A DNA stretch of 64,000 nt from Streptomyces sp. NBC_00448 (GTDB lineage Bacteria; Actinomycetota; Actinomycetes; Streptomycetales; Streptomycetaceae): positions 4,387,001-4,451,000 of the forward strand of contig NZ_CP107913.1 in the NCBI RefSeq assembly GCF_036014115.1, written 5' to 3'. The first letter of the stretch is position 1. Every line of letters begins with the position of its first letter. The notes beneath the pieces were generated by a model. The model ran no database searches and was not told the DNA's origin. It was given only the letters and a program-made list of their open reading frames with translations. The position numbers and the translations under genes were made by a program. This document shows positions 28,334-37,059 of this stretch, piece after piece.

Positions 28334-31300
28334 ATGTCTACGCAACCCTCCTCCCCCGCCGAGTTCTCCGGACTCGCCGCGCGGCTCCCCGCGCTCTCCT
28401 CGCGCGACGAGCAGCGGCTCGGCCGCCGGCTCGACGGCGCCCGCCGCATCCGCAAGCCGGAGGCGCGCGCCGCGGCGCTCACCGAGATCGACACGGAGAT
28501 CGGGAGGGCCGAGGCCCGGATAGCCGCCCGCCAGGCTGCTGTGCCGCGGCTCACGTACCCCGAGTCGCTGCCGGTCAGCCAGAAGAAGGACGACATCCTC
28601 GCGGCGATCCGCGACCACCAGGTGGTGATCGTCGCCGGCGAGACCGGCTCCGGCAAGACCACCCAGATCCCGAAGATCTGCCTGGAGCTGGGCCGGGGCG
28701 TGCGCGGCCTGATCGGCCACACCCAGCCGCGCCGGATCGCGGCCAGGACGGTCGCCGAGCGCGTCGCGGAGGAGCTGCGCACCCCGCTGGGCGAGGCGGT
28801 CGGCTGGAAGGTCCGCTTCACCGACCAGGTGGGCGACTCCACCCTGGTCAAACTGATGACCGACGGCATCATGCTCGCCGAGATCCAGACCGACCGCGAG
28901 CTGCGCGCCTACGACACGATCATCATCGACGAGGCCCACGAGCGCAGCCTCAACATCGACTTCATCCTCGGCTACCTCGCCCAGCTGCTGCCGCGCCGCC
29001 CCGACCTCAAGGTCGTCATCACCTCCGCCACGATCGACCCGCAGCGCTTCTCCCGGCACTTCGGCGACGCCCCGGTGGTGGAGGTGAGCGGGCGCACGTA
29101 TCCGGTCGAGGTGCGCTACCGGCCGCTCCTCGAAGAGGGTTCCGCGGAGGCCGACCGGGACCAGATCACCGCGATCAGCGACGCGGTGGACGAACTGCAG
29201 GCCGAGGGCCCGGGCGACATCCTGGTCTTCCTCTCCGGCGAGCGGGAGATCCGCGACACCGCCGACGCCCTCACCAAGCGGCAGTTGCGCGGCACCGAGG
29301 TGCTGCCGCTGTACGCGCGGCTGTCGTCGGCGGAGCAGCACCGCGTCTTCCAGCAGCACACCGGCCGCCGCATCGTGCTGGCCACCAACGTGGCGGAGAC
29401 CTCGCTGACCGTCCCGGGCATCCGCTACGTGATCGACCCCGGCACCGCCCGCATCTCCCGCTACAGCCACCGCACCAAGGTGCAGCGGCTGCCGATCGAG
29501 CCGGTCAGCCAGGCCAGCGCCAACCAGCGCAAGGGCCGCTGCGGCCGCACCTCCGACGGCATCTGCATCCGGCTCTACGACGAGGACGACTTCCTGTCCC
29601 GTCCCGAGTTCACCGACGCGGAGATCCTGCGCACCAACCTCGCCTCGGTGATCCTGCAGATGACGGCGGCCGGGCTCGGCGACATCGCGAAGTTCCCGTT
29701 CATCGACCCGCCCGACAGCCGCAACATCAAGGACGGCGTCCAGCTCCTCGAAGAGCTCGGCGCGCTCGACCCCCAGCAGAAGGACCCGCGCAAGCGGCTC
29801 ACCCAGACCGGCCGCAAGCTCGCCCAGCTCCCGGTCGACCCACGGCTGGCCCGCATGGTGCTGGAGGCGGACCGCAACGGCTGCGTGCGCGAGGTGATGG
29901 TGATCGCGGCCGCGCTGTCCATCCAGGACCCGCGCGAGCGCCCCGCCGACAAGCAGGCGCAGGCCGACCAGCAGCACGCCCGGTTCAAGGACGAGAGCAG
30001 CGACTTCCTCTCCTTCCTGCACCTGTGGGCGTATCTGCGCGACAAGCAGAAGGAGTTGTCCTCCTCCGCCTTCCGCCGGATGTGCCGTTCCGAGTTCCTC
30101 AACTACCTGCGCATCCGCGAGTGGCAGGACATCTACAGCCAGCTCCGCTCGGTCGCCCGGTCCCTCGGCATCACCATCGAGCCCGAACCCACCGGCGACC
30201 AGGACGCGGCGGACCCGCAGCGGGTCCATGTGTCGTTGCTCGCGGGGCTGTTGTCGCACCTGGGCCTCAAGGACACCGACAAGAACGAGTACCTGGGCGC
30301 CCGTAGCGCGAAGTTCGCGGTCTTCCCCGGCTCCGCGCTGTTCAAGAAGCCGCCGCGCTGGATCATGTCGGCCGAGCTGGTGGAGACCTCCCGGCTGTGG
30401 GCGCGGGTCAACGCGAAGATCGAGCCGGAGTGGGTCGAGCCGCTCGCCGAGCACCTGGTCAAGCGCAGCTACAGCGAGCCGCACTGGGAGAAGGACCAGG
30501 CCGCGGTGATGGCGTACGAGAAGGTGACGCTCTACGGCGTCCCGCTGGTCGCCCAGCGCAAGGTCAACTACGGGCGGATCGACCCGGAGACCTCGCGCGA
30601 GCTGTTCATCCGCAACGCCCTGGTCGAGGGCGACTGGCGCACCCACCACCAGTTCTTCCACGACAACCGCAAACTCCTCGGCGAGGTCGAGGAGTTGGAG
30701 CACCGCGCCCGCCGCCGCGACATCCTCGTCGACGACGAGACGCTCTTCGACTTCTACGACGGCAAGCTGCCCGAACACGTGGTGTCCGGAGCCCACTTCG
30801 ACTCCTGGTGGAAGCACAAGCGGCGCGAGGAACCGGAGTTGCTCAACTTCGAGCACTCCATGCTGATCAACGAGAACGCGGAGGCGGTCACCAAGGCCGA
30901 CTACCCCGACTCCTGGCGGCAGGGCGCGCTGAAGTTCCGGGTGACCTACCAGTTCGAGCCGGGCGGGGACGCCGACGGCGTGACCGTGCACATCCCGCTC
31001 CAGGTGCTCAACCAGGTGGTGCCCGACGGCTTCGACTGGCAGATCCCCGGCCTGCGCGAGCAGGTCGTCACCGAGCTGATCCGCTCACTGCCCAAGCCGA
31101 TCCGCCGCCACTACGTCCCGGCGCCGAACTACGCGCAGGCGTTCCTCGACCGGGTCGCGGCCGGCCCCGACCCGCTGCCCGTGGTGCTGGCGCGGGAGCT
31201 CCAGCGGATGGTCGGGGTACGGGTCTCGGCGGAGGACTTCGACCTGTCGAAGGTGCCCGACCACCTCAAGATCACCTTCCGGGTGGTGGACGAGCGGCGC

Positions 31301-32299
31301 CGCAAGGTCGCCGGCCACGCGGAGGACAAGGACCTCGACGCGCTCAAGCAGCGGCTGCGGCCGAAGACGCGGGAGGCGATCACCAAGGCGTTCGAGCGGG
31401 CCTCGGACCCGGCGCTGGCCACCATGGAGCAGCGCACCGGCCTCACCGACTGGACGGTGGGCGCCCTCCCGCGCACCTTCGAGGCCCGGCGGGCCGGGCA
31501 GCCGGTCAAGGCGTACCCGGCGCTGGTGGACGAGGGTGCCACGGTCGCGGTGCGGCTGTTCGACACCGAGCCGGAGCAGGCCGAGGCGATGTGGCGCGGC
31601 ACCCGCCGGCTGATCCTGCTGAACGTCCCGGTCAACCCGGCGAAGTTCGCCGCAGACCGGCTCTCCAACCAGCAGAAGCTCGCGCTGTCCCGCAACCCGC
31701 ACGGCAGCGTGCAGGGCCTCTTCGAGGACTGCGCCACCGCGGCCGCGGACCGGCTGATCGCCGAGCACGGCGGGCCCGCCTGGGACGAGGAGAGCTACCG
31801 CAAGCTGTTCGACGCGGTACGGGCCGACCTGGTCGAGCTGACCGGGCGCTCTGTCCAGCAGGTCCAGCAGGTCCTCGCGGCCTGGCACTCCTGCGAGCGC
31901 CGGCTGAAGGACACCGCGAGCCTCGTCCTGGTCGCGAACGTCCAGGACGTCAAGGAGCAGCTCGCCGGGCTGGTGTACCCCGGGTTCGTCACCGGTGCGG
32001 GCCTGAAACGCCTCCCGGACCTGCTGCGCTACCTGGTGGCCGCCGACCGCCGCCTCCAGCAGATGCCGACGGGCGTCCAGCGCGACACCACCCGTATGGA
32101 GAAGGTCCGCGAGATCCAGGCGGAGTACGCCGAGCTGCTGGCCGCCCAGCCGGCCGGACGCCCGGTCCCCGCCGCCGTCCGCGACATCCGCTGGATGATC
32201 GAGGAGCTGCGGGTCAGCTACTTCGCGCACGCTCTCGGCACCGCGTTCCCGGTCTCGGACAAGCGCGTCTTCAAGGCCCTCGACGCCGCCTGGTCCTGA
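28334..32299 (+). CDS. hrpA: ATP-dependent RNA helicase HrpA (DEAH box)
   Basis: The protein has 1321 residues, the full length of HrpA-type helicases. After a helical N-terminus come Walker A (GETGSGKTTQ, K108), the DEAH box (199-202), SAT (TSATID), the second RecA domain with QRKGRCGRTSDG (QRxGRxGR), the winged-helix and OB-containing C-terminal regions and a long HrpA-specific C-terminal extension (residues about 750-1321). The start is ATG at 28334; no strong ribosome site is seen, and GTG/ATG codons upstream are possible. It acts on structured or stalled mRNA in the cytoplasm. It is flanked by identical tRNA-Asp genes. Confidence 0.95.
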   Translation: MSTQPSSPAEFSGLAARLPALSSRDEQRLGRRLDGARRIRKPEARAAALTEIDTEIGRAEARIAARQAAVPRLTYPESLPVSQKKDDILAAIRDHQVVIVAGETGSGKTTQIPKICLELGRGVRGLIGHTQPRRIAARTVAERVAEELRTPLGEAVGWKVRFTDQVGDSTLVKLMTDGIMLAEIQTDRELRAYDTIIIDEAHERSLNIDFILGYLAQLLPRRPDLKVVITSATIDPQRFSRHFGDAPVVEVSGRTYPVEVRYRPLLEEGSAEADRDQITAISDAVDELQAEGPGDILVFLSGEREIRDTADALTKRQLRGTEVLPLYARLSSAEQHRVFQQHTGRRIVLATNVAETSLTVPGIRYVIDPGTARISRYSHRTKVQRLPIEPVSQASANQRKGRCGRTSDGICIRLYDEDDFLSRPEFTDAEILRTNLASVILQMTAAGLGDIAKFPFIDPPDSRNIKDGVQLLEELGALDPQQKDPRKRLTQTGRKLAQLPVDPRLARMVLEADRNGCVREVMVIAAALSIQDPRERPADKQAQADQQHARFKDESSDFLSFLHLWAYLRDKQKELSSSAFRRMCRSEFLNYLRIREWQDIYSQLRSVARSLGITIEPEPTGDQDAADPQRVHVSLLAGLLSHLGLKDTDKNEYLGARSAKFAVFPGSALFKKPPRWIMSAELVETSRLWARVNAKIEPEWVEPLAEHLVKRSYSEPHWEKDQAAVMAYEKVTLYGVPLVAQRKVNYGRIDPETSRELFIRNALVEGDWRTHHQFFHDNRKLLGEVEELEHRARRRDILVDDETLFDFYDGKLPEHVVSGAHFDSWWKHKRREEPELLNFEHSMLINENAEAVTKADYPDSWRQGALKFRVTYQFEPGGDADGVTVHIPLQVLNQVVPDGFDWQIPGLREQVVTELIRSLPKPIRRHYVPAPNYAQAFLDRVAAGPDPLPVVLARELQRMVGVRVSAEDFDLSKVPDHLKITFRVVDERRRKVAGHAEDKDLDALKQRLRPKTREAITKAFERASDPALATMEQRTGLTDWTVGALPRTFEARRAGQPVKAYPALVDEGATVAVRLFDTEPEQAEAMWRGTRRLILLNVPVNPAKFAADRLSNQQKLALSRNPHGSVQGLFEDCATAAADRLIAEHGGPAWDEESYRKLFDAVRADLVELTGRSVQQVQQVLAAWHSCERRLKDTASLVLVANVQDVKEQLAGLVYPGFVTGAGLKRLPDLLRYLVAADRRLQQMPTGVQRDTTRMEKVREIQAEYAELLAAQPAGRPVPAAVRDIRWMIEELRVSYFAHALGTAFPVSDKRVFKALDAAWS

Positions 32300-32345
32300 G
32301 TTCGACCGCACCCCCTGACCTGCTGTACAGTCTGACTCGCAACGA

Positions 32346-32420
32346 GGTCCTGTGGAGCAGTTTGGAGTGCTCGCCACCCTGTCAAGGTGGAGGCCGCGGG
32401 TTCAAATCCCGTCAGGACCG
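32346..32420 (+). tRNA. tRNA-Asp (GTC), second copy
   Basis: 75 nt, identical base for base to the copy at 27999-28073. A TACAGT -10 element lies about 16 bp upstream (in CTGTACAGTC). The last 18 bases are also the first unit of the tandem array that follows. No other tRNA follows it. Confidence 0.97.
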
Positions 32421-32965
32421 CAGCAGATGGCAAAGCCCGTCACCCGAACCTGGGGAGGCGGGCTTTCCGTCGTCCCCCGCGAGGCCGCGCCACGCGGCGC
32501 CAGCCGCGAATCAGACCCAGCAAATCCCGTCAGGACCCCACCAGACAACGAAAGCCCGCCCCCCGAACCCCCGGAGGCGGGCTTTCCGCCGTCCCCCGCG
32601 AGGCCGCGCCACGCGGCGCCAGCCGCAGACCAGACCCAGCAAATCCCGTCAGGACCGCAGCAGACAGCGAAAGCCCGTCCCCCGAACCCCGGGAGACGGG
32701 CTTTCCGCCGTCCCCCCAAGGCCGCGCCACGCGACGCCAGCCGCAGATCAGACCCAGCAAACCCCGCCAGGACCGCAGCAGACAGCGAAAGCCCGTCCCC
32801 CGAACCCCGGGAGACGGGCTTTCCGCCGTCCCCCGCGAGGCCGGCCCAGGCCGCGCCCCGCGGCGCCAGCCGCGAATCAGACCCAGCAAATCCCGCCAGG
32901 ACCCCACCAGACAACGAAAGCCCGTCCCCCGAACCCCGGGAGGCGGGCTATCCGCCGTCCCGTCC
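32403..32965. repeat. Tandem array of ~120-bp units, each with the tRNA-Asp 3' end and a terminator hairpin
   Basis: Five consecutive units start at 32403 (inside the tRNA), 32521, 32640, 32758 and 32887; lengths 118, 119, 118, 129 and a truncated fifth (about 80). Each begins with the 17-nt tRNA 3' end (CAAATCCCGTCAGGACC; TCC/CCC and GTC/GCC variants in units 4 and 5), then a hairpin with AAAGCCCG/CGGGCTTT arms, then a GCCGCG/CGCGGC-type hairpin (changed in unit 4), then a CAGACCCAG end. The ninth base pair of the first hairpin varies as T-G, C-G, T-A, T-A, T-G, so pairing is preserved. Unit 4 has an 11-bp insertion. A partial sixth remnant of the hairpin lies near 33028-33050. No coding sense. 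Confidence 0.9.
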
Positions 32966-33414
32966 AGGCTCGGGCGAGCGTCGGCCGTCCCCACCCAGGT
33001 CGCGGCCCCACACCGCCAACCACACCCCCGTACGCGGGCTTTCCGCCGCCCCCTGGGACCCGCCGGCACACGGGGGCGCGCTCCGCGGCCCCAGGCGCGC
33101 GCGTGCGGGCCGTTCCGCGCGCCGGGGCGACCGGCCACGCGCCCGGCAAGTCCCGTCGGCCTGCGAGGAGTTGAGGGCTTCCGTCCCGCCGGGCCGGCGA
33201 CCGGTGCGGCCGCGGAGGCGCGACACCGCCGAAGACCCTAACGGGCGAAGCCGGTTCATTACCGCATCGTAGGCAACAACCTCAAGTGCCGCACATGTGA
33301 CGGGAGTCACGCGAACTTGTGGGACACATAAGGAACTGGAGGCCCTGCGCAAGGCTCTCGATTTAATATGTGCAATGGTACCCACCTGCATCGCGTGTGA
33401 CCGGGCACACAAAA
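32966..33414. other. Non-coding stretch between the tRNA array and the bldC terminator
   Basis: About 450 bp. The left part is GC-rich debris resembling the array. The right part (33255-33414) is clearly more AT-rich and holds an inverted repeat GTGAC-GGGA-GTCAC (33297-33310) and a TTTAATATG stretch near 33363. A 114-codon frame starting at GTG 33297 contains a plausible ELEALRKALDLICAMVPTCIACDRAHKK run but ends in the hairpin, so I do not call a gene. Confidence 0.45.
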
Positions 33415-33458
33415 AAGAGGATCGCATCGGACCCGGCGGAGTCCGATGCGATCCTCTT
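33415..33458. terminator. 18-bp perfect terminator hairpin downstream of bldC
   Basis: AAGAGGATCGCATCGGAC pairs perfectly with its complement across an 8-nt loop. An A6 run at 33411-33416 overlapping the stem base gives a U-tract on the minus strand, so it reads as the Rho-independent terminator of bldC, 120 bp after its stop codon. Confidence 0.9.
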
Positions 33459-33577
33459 ACGGTCATACGGTGTTGCGTCCTGCTGTGCGCCCTCCCCTCG
33501 GGCCTCCTGATGGGGGCAGGTGGCCTTCGGACGGCGACGTATGGGGTAGGGGCCCCACAAGCCGCCCAAAAGGGCTG

Positions 33578-33784
33578 TCAGGCCTCGCTGCGCTGCTGCG
33601 GAATGCCCGCAAGCAGCGCACGGACCTCCGCCTCGCGGTAACGGCGGTGCCCGCCGAGCGTGCGGATCGACGTGAGCTTGCCTGCCTTGGCCCAGCGCGT
33701 GACCGTCTTCGGGTCGACGCGGAACATGGTGGCGACCTCAGCGGGTGTTAGCAACGGCTCGGCATCAGGGGTGCGAGCGGTCAT
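33578..33784 (-). CDS. bldC: Developmental regulator BldC (MerR-like DNA-binding protein)
   Basis: The protein has 68 residues from ATG at 33784, with GAGGAGG six bases upstream; a longer 87-codon frame is not used. Sequence and length agree with S. coelicolor BldC as I recall it: LLTPAEVATMFRVDPKTVTRW is the winged-helix HTH and LGGHRRYREAEVRALLAG is the wing. Family knowledge: a small MerR-like protein that binds DNA cooperatively and delays entry into sporulation by repressing early developmental genes. Neighbours match the S. coelicolor locus. A strong terminator lies downstream. Confidence 0.97.
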   Translation of the reverse strand: MTARTPDAEPLLTPAEVATMFRVDPKTVTRWAKAGKLTSIRTLGGHRRYREAEVRALLAGIPQQRSEA

Positions 33785-34287
33785 GAGCGGCCTCCTCGAG
33801 AGAACCGAACCAACGCGGTTCTTTCCTCTTAAATTCTGCACCTTGACCCGCGTTGCCCGATATGGGCGAACGCGGGCCGAGTCGGTAATAGGACGAACGG
33901 CTTGTCCTCGGCACTACAACTACACCATCCGTCCAGCCGCGTCGGCCAAACCGATGGATTTGCCCTCTCAGGTGTTCAAGCTCGACGGAAGCCGATGGAC
34001 CGGGCCATAGCGGACAGTCACACCAACGTGACGATCAGTCACAGCGCGATCATCCGCCACATCCCCACCTTCGATGCGAGCCCGAGGCGGACCCGATGTC
34101 CCATTTTGGCATGACAGATGGTGATGCAGGCAAGAGTCCGGTTACGTGCTCTGCGTCACGCTTGGGCCAATAGCACCATCACCAGGGGCAGAAGCACGTC
34201 GCGGGCCGGACCGGAGACAACACCCGGCCCACCCGGAGACAACAACCCGTCAGATCCCGACCGCCCCGCCGTGCGCCACGGCCCGGC
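33785..34287. promoter_or_regulatory. bldC upstream region
   Basis: About 500 bp without a gene. Close to bldC lies an AT-rich GAATTTAAG element, and a GAACC-N5-GGTTC inverted repeat sits in the leader (33806-33824). Further up, at 34016-34041, three GTCAC/GTGAC pentamers occur with 6- and 5-bp spacers (two direct, one inverted), which looks like a regulator site. The remainder to 34287 has no recognisable feature. Confidence 0.5.
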
Positions 34288-35145
34288 TCAGTTCGCGAAC
34301 TGGAGCTCGCGCACCGCCCGCCACCGATCGGTCAGCCGCTCGTACGCCGTGCCGGCCGCCGCCGAGTCGCCCTCGCGCAGCGCCGCCAGCCCCTCGGCCG
34401 CGTCCGCCGCCGAGCGGTCCGCCGCCAGCGCCTCCGGGCCGATCACGTGCACCAGCCCGCCGTAGTCCAGTTCGACCAGCGAGCGAGGGTGGAACTCCTC
34501 CAGCCAGCGCCCCACGTCGATCAGCCCGTCGACCAACGGGCTCTCGTCCAGCGCCTCCTTGAGCACCCGCAGGCCGCGTGCCACCCGGCGCCGCGCCTGC
34601 ACCATCGGGGTGCGGTAGCGCATCATCGGCTGCTTGGACCCGCCCGTGGCGTCCTCCGCGCCGACCGGTTCGTACTCCCGCTCGTCGTCGCCGACGAGGA
34701 TGAACCAGCGCACCGGCACGTGCCAGGTCGCCGAGCGAATCCAGGGCCGCGCGTCGGGGTTCCGCTCGCGCCACGCCTCGTGGTCGGCCGCGGCCTGCCG
34801 CCTGACCACCGGCGGCACCATCGCGTCGAGCACCGGGGCCGGCAGCTGTCCCTCCAGCTGCTCCAGCGCCATCCAGCCGCGCAGCCGGGTCCGCCACGGG
34901 CAGACGTGCGTGACCCCGCCCACCTCGGCGATGAACGCCTCCCGGCTCTCGTGCACCGGCACCGCGATCGGCGGCACCGGCACCAGCCCGGCCAGCGACT
35001 GCCTCAGCTCGTCCTGTGCGCCGCGCTCACGGCCCGCGGCCGCATACCGGTACCAGTGGGTGCGTTCGGGCTCGGGAAAGGCCGCCAGCGGCTCGTACAC
35101 CCGCAGATACGACGTGTACGGGACCAGTACCGCCGAACCGCCCAC
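34288..35145 (-). CDS. Conserved hypothetical protein of the bldC-vdh interval
   Basis: The protein has 285 residues from GTG at 35145, six bases after GGAGGA; the frame extends further upstream without coding character. It is soluble and rich in Trp, Arg and Glu. LVPYTSYLRVYEPLAAFPEPERTHW is the N-terminus; HVPVRWFILVGDDEREYE and the C-terminal FHPRSLVELDYGGLVHVIG are other conserved-looking blocks. I recognise it only as the unnamed gene that sits between bldC and valine dehydrogenase in streptomycetes. Divergent from vdh. No enzymatic motif seen. Confidence 0.75.
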   Translation of the reverse strand: MGGSAVLVPYTSYLRVYEPLAAFPEPERTHWYRYAAAGRERGAQDELRQSLAGLVPVPPIAVPVHESREAFIAEVGGVTHVCPWRTRLRGWMALEQLEGQLPAPVLDAMVPPVVRRQAAADHEAWRERNPDARPWIRSATWHVPVRWFILVGDDEREYEPVGAEDATGGSKQPMMRYRTPMVQARRRVARGLRVLKEALDESPLVDGLIDVGRWLEEFHPRSLVELDYGGLVHVIGPEALAADRSAADAAEGLAALREGDSAAAGTAYERLTDRWRAVRELQFAN

Positions 35146-35341
35146 GCCCGCTCCTCCAACGCCGTACCCGCCCTGCCGACGCCTCCGATCGTCCCACGGG
35201 ACCGCCTCCGCCGGAGGTGATCCCGGCCACTGGGTGCAGGGCCTACGCTGAGGCCATCGAACCCTCCGCCACCCGTACGGGGGGCGAGACACCCGAACCC
35301 AATGGGACCGCGAGCACCACCGGACTATGGGAGTCACCACC

Positions 35342-36469
35342 GTGACCGACGTACGTCAGACCGACGGCGGCAACGGCGCCGCCGTCATCGCCAAGCTGTT
35401 CCGATCGGAACAGGGCGGACACGAGCAGGTCGTCCTGTGCCAGGACCGCCCGACCGGCCTGCGGGCCGTGATCGCACTCCACTCCACCGCCCTGGGCCCG
35501 GCCCTCGGCGGCACGCGCTTCCACGCCTACTCCTCCGACGAGCAGGCCCTGGACGACGCCCTCAACCTCTCCCGCGGCATGTCGTACAAGAACGCCCTGG
35601 CCGGTCTCGACCACGGCGGCGGCAAGGCCGTCATCATCGGCGACCCGGACACCCTCAAGACCGAGGAGCTGCTGCTCGCCTACGGCCGCTTCGTGGCCTC
35701 GCTCGGCGGCCGCTACGTCACCGCGTGCGACGTCGGCACCTACGTCGCCGACATGGACGTGGTCGCCCGCGAGAACCGCTGGACCACCGGCCGCTCCCCC
35801 GAGAACGGCGGCGCCGGCGACTCCTCGGTGCTCACCGCCTTCGGTGTCTTCCAGGGCATGCGCGCGGCCGCCAAGGCCCAGTGGGGCGAGCCGACGCTGC
35901 GCGGCCGCCGGGTCGGCGTCGCGGGCGTCGGCAAGGTCGGCCACCACCTGGTGGAGCACCTCGTCGACGACGGCGCCGAGGTCGTGGTCACCGACGTGCG
36001 CGCCGACGCGGTCGCGCGGATCACCGCCCGCCACCCGGGCGTGACCGCCGTCGCCGACGCCGACGCGCTGGTGCGCACCCCGCTGGACGTCTACGCCCCC
36101 TGCGCGCTGGGCGGCGCGCTCGACGATCCGACCGTCGCCGCACTGACCGCCACCGTGGTCTGCGGCGCGGCCAACAACCAGCTCGCCCGCCCCGGTGTCG
36201 AGAAGGACCTCGCCGACCGCGGCATCCTCTACGCCCCCGACTACGTGGTGAACGCCGGCGGCGTCATCCAGGTCGCCGACGAACTGCGCGGGTTCGACTT
36301 CGAACGGGCCAAGGCGAAGGCCGCGAAGATCCACGACACCACGCTGGCCATATTCGAACGCGCCAAGGTCGACGGAGTGCCGCCCGCGGTGGCCGCCGAC
36401 CGGCTCGCCGAGCAGCGGATCGCCGAGCGCACCCTGGCCGCCGACTGGCTGCGGCCGAGCCTGGGTTGA
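35342..36469 (+). CDS. vdh: Valine (branched-chain/Leu/Phe-type) dehydrogenase
   Basis: The protein has 375 residues from GTG at 35342, eight bases after GGGAG; ATG at 35327 is a possible alternative. N-terminal domain with LGPALGGTRFHAY, K83 (MSYKNALAGLDHGGGK) and K95, the substrate- and catalysis-linked lysines of the Glu/Leu/Phe/Val dehydrogenase family. The C-terminal Rossmann domain shows GVAGVGKVG (192-200) and an acidic VVVTDV end of beta-2, favouring NAD. It oxidatively deaminates valine and related amino acids to 2-oxo acids, feeding branched-chain fatty acid and polyketide precursors. Confidence 0.93.
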   Translation: MTDVRQTDGGNGAAVIAKLFRSEQGGHEQVVLCQDRPTGLRAVIALHSTALGPALGGTRFHAYSSDEQALDDALNLSRGMSYKNALAGLDHGGGKAVIIGDPDTLKTEELLLAYGRFVASLGGRYVTACDVGTYVADMDVVARENRWTTGRSPENGGAGDSSVLTAFGVFQGMRAAAKAQWGEPTLRGRRVGVAGVGKVGHHLVEHLVDDGAEVVVTDVRADAVARITARHPGVTAVADADALVRTPLDVYAPCALGGALDDPTVAALTATVVCGAANNQLARPGVEKDLADRGILYAPDYVVNAGGVIQVADELRGFDFERAKAKAAKIHDTTLAIFERAKVDGVPPAVAADRLAEQRIAERTLAADWLRPSLG

Positions 36470-36477
36470 GCCGTCGT

Positions 36478-36522
36478 CGAGGTCCCCGGACAGGGGCGGA
36501 ACGGGCCCGTCCGGGGACCTCG
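36478..36522. terminator. 14-bp hairpin terminator after vdh
   Basis: CGAGGTCCCCGGAC pairs perfectly with GTCCGGGGACCTCG across a 17-nt loop, eight bases beyond the vdh stop. It lacks a T-run, as is usual in this genus. Confidence 0.85.
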
Positions 36523-36771
36523 GCGTGACCGATAGCACGGCCCGATAGCAAGTTCGCGCTAGAAGAAGGTAAAATCGGGTCTGACCAGGAACGACAGGGC
36601 CGCAAATATCCCCTGTTCCGACGCGCGTCGTGCGGGCGACGTACCGTGCGGCGTCGGAAGCAGGTACCGTTGAGGCCCTACGGACCGGTCTCTCTCCAAG
36701 GAGGCCGTCCGGATCATGAACGCGTGTCAAGACTCGGGGCCGTCGAGCCCCGCCGTTAAGGGGGTCGAGCC
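36523..36771 (+). promoter_or_regulatory. Promoter and structured leader of the DUF3073 gene
   Basis: A TAAAAT -10 candidate lies at 36570-36575 in an AT-rich patch. Two direct copies of CCGATAGCA (36529-36537 and 36542-36550) precede it 13 bp apart. The remaining ~200 bp is a leader with a GGGGC-CGTCGA-GCCCC hairpin shortly before the start, and GGGGG serves as the ribosome site. No good -35 is seen. Confidence 0.5.
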
Positions 36772-37041
36772 ATGGGGCGCGGCCGGGCCAAGGCCAAGCA
36801 GACGAAGGTCGCCCGCCAGCTGAAGTACAACAGCGGCGGCACGGATCTCTCACGTCTGGCCGACGAGCTGGGCGCATCGCCGTCGAGGCCGGTTAATCCG
36901 GAGCCAGTCGAGGACGATGACGACGAGTTGGACGACGACCCGTACGCTCAGTACGCGGATCTGTACAACGACGACGACGAGGACGATGACCAGGACGAAC
37001 AGTCCGAGCCGTCACCGTCGTCTCAGCGCCGTCGCGCTTGA
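36772..37041 (+). CDS. DUF3073 domain-containing protein
   Basis: The protein has 89 residues. A strongly basic N-terminus (MGRGRAKAKQTKVARQLKYN) is followed by SGGTDLSRLADELG and an extremely acidic Asp/Glu-rich tail with DDPYAQYADLYND. This matches the actinobacterial DUF3073 family, which sits beside purM in streptomycetes. A charge-segregated small protein like this may bind nucleic acid or the ribosome, but its function is unknown. A strong terminator follows. Confidence 0.9.
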   Translation: MGRGRAKAKQTKVARQLKYNSGGTDLSRLADELGASPSRPVNPEPVEDDDDELDDDPYAQYADLYNDDDEDDDQDEQSEPSPSSQRRRA

Positions 37042-37059
37042 CGCCGCCAACGCTTGAGG

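Noticed and set aside
28055..30991. 978-codon minus-strand open frame opposite hrpA
   Set aside because: It is an antisense shadow created by the high GC at third positions of hrpA; composition is Leu/Arg/Gln/His/Val-rich without any domain, and hrpA has intact motifs.
32403..32965. CRISPR-like appearance of the tandem array
   Set aside because: Repeats are contiguous ~120-bp units including the supposed spacers, which are nearly identical to each other. There are no unique spacers and no cas genes, so this is a tandem repeat and not a CRISPR array.
32403..33060. Integrated element bounded by the tRNA-Asp att core
   Set aside because: No integrase, excisionase or replication genes are found between the 17-nt cores; the cores are only ~120 bp apart. 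Attachment-site scars remain possible, but an element is not present.
33297..33641. 114-codon plus-strand frame containing a helix-like ELEALRKALDLICAM run
   Set aside because: It reads through the bldC terminator hairpin and into the antisense of bldC; no ribosome site and the start lies in an inverted repeat. A non-coding role is more likely.
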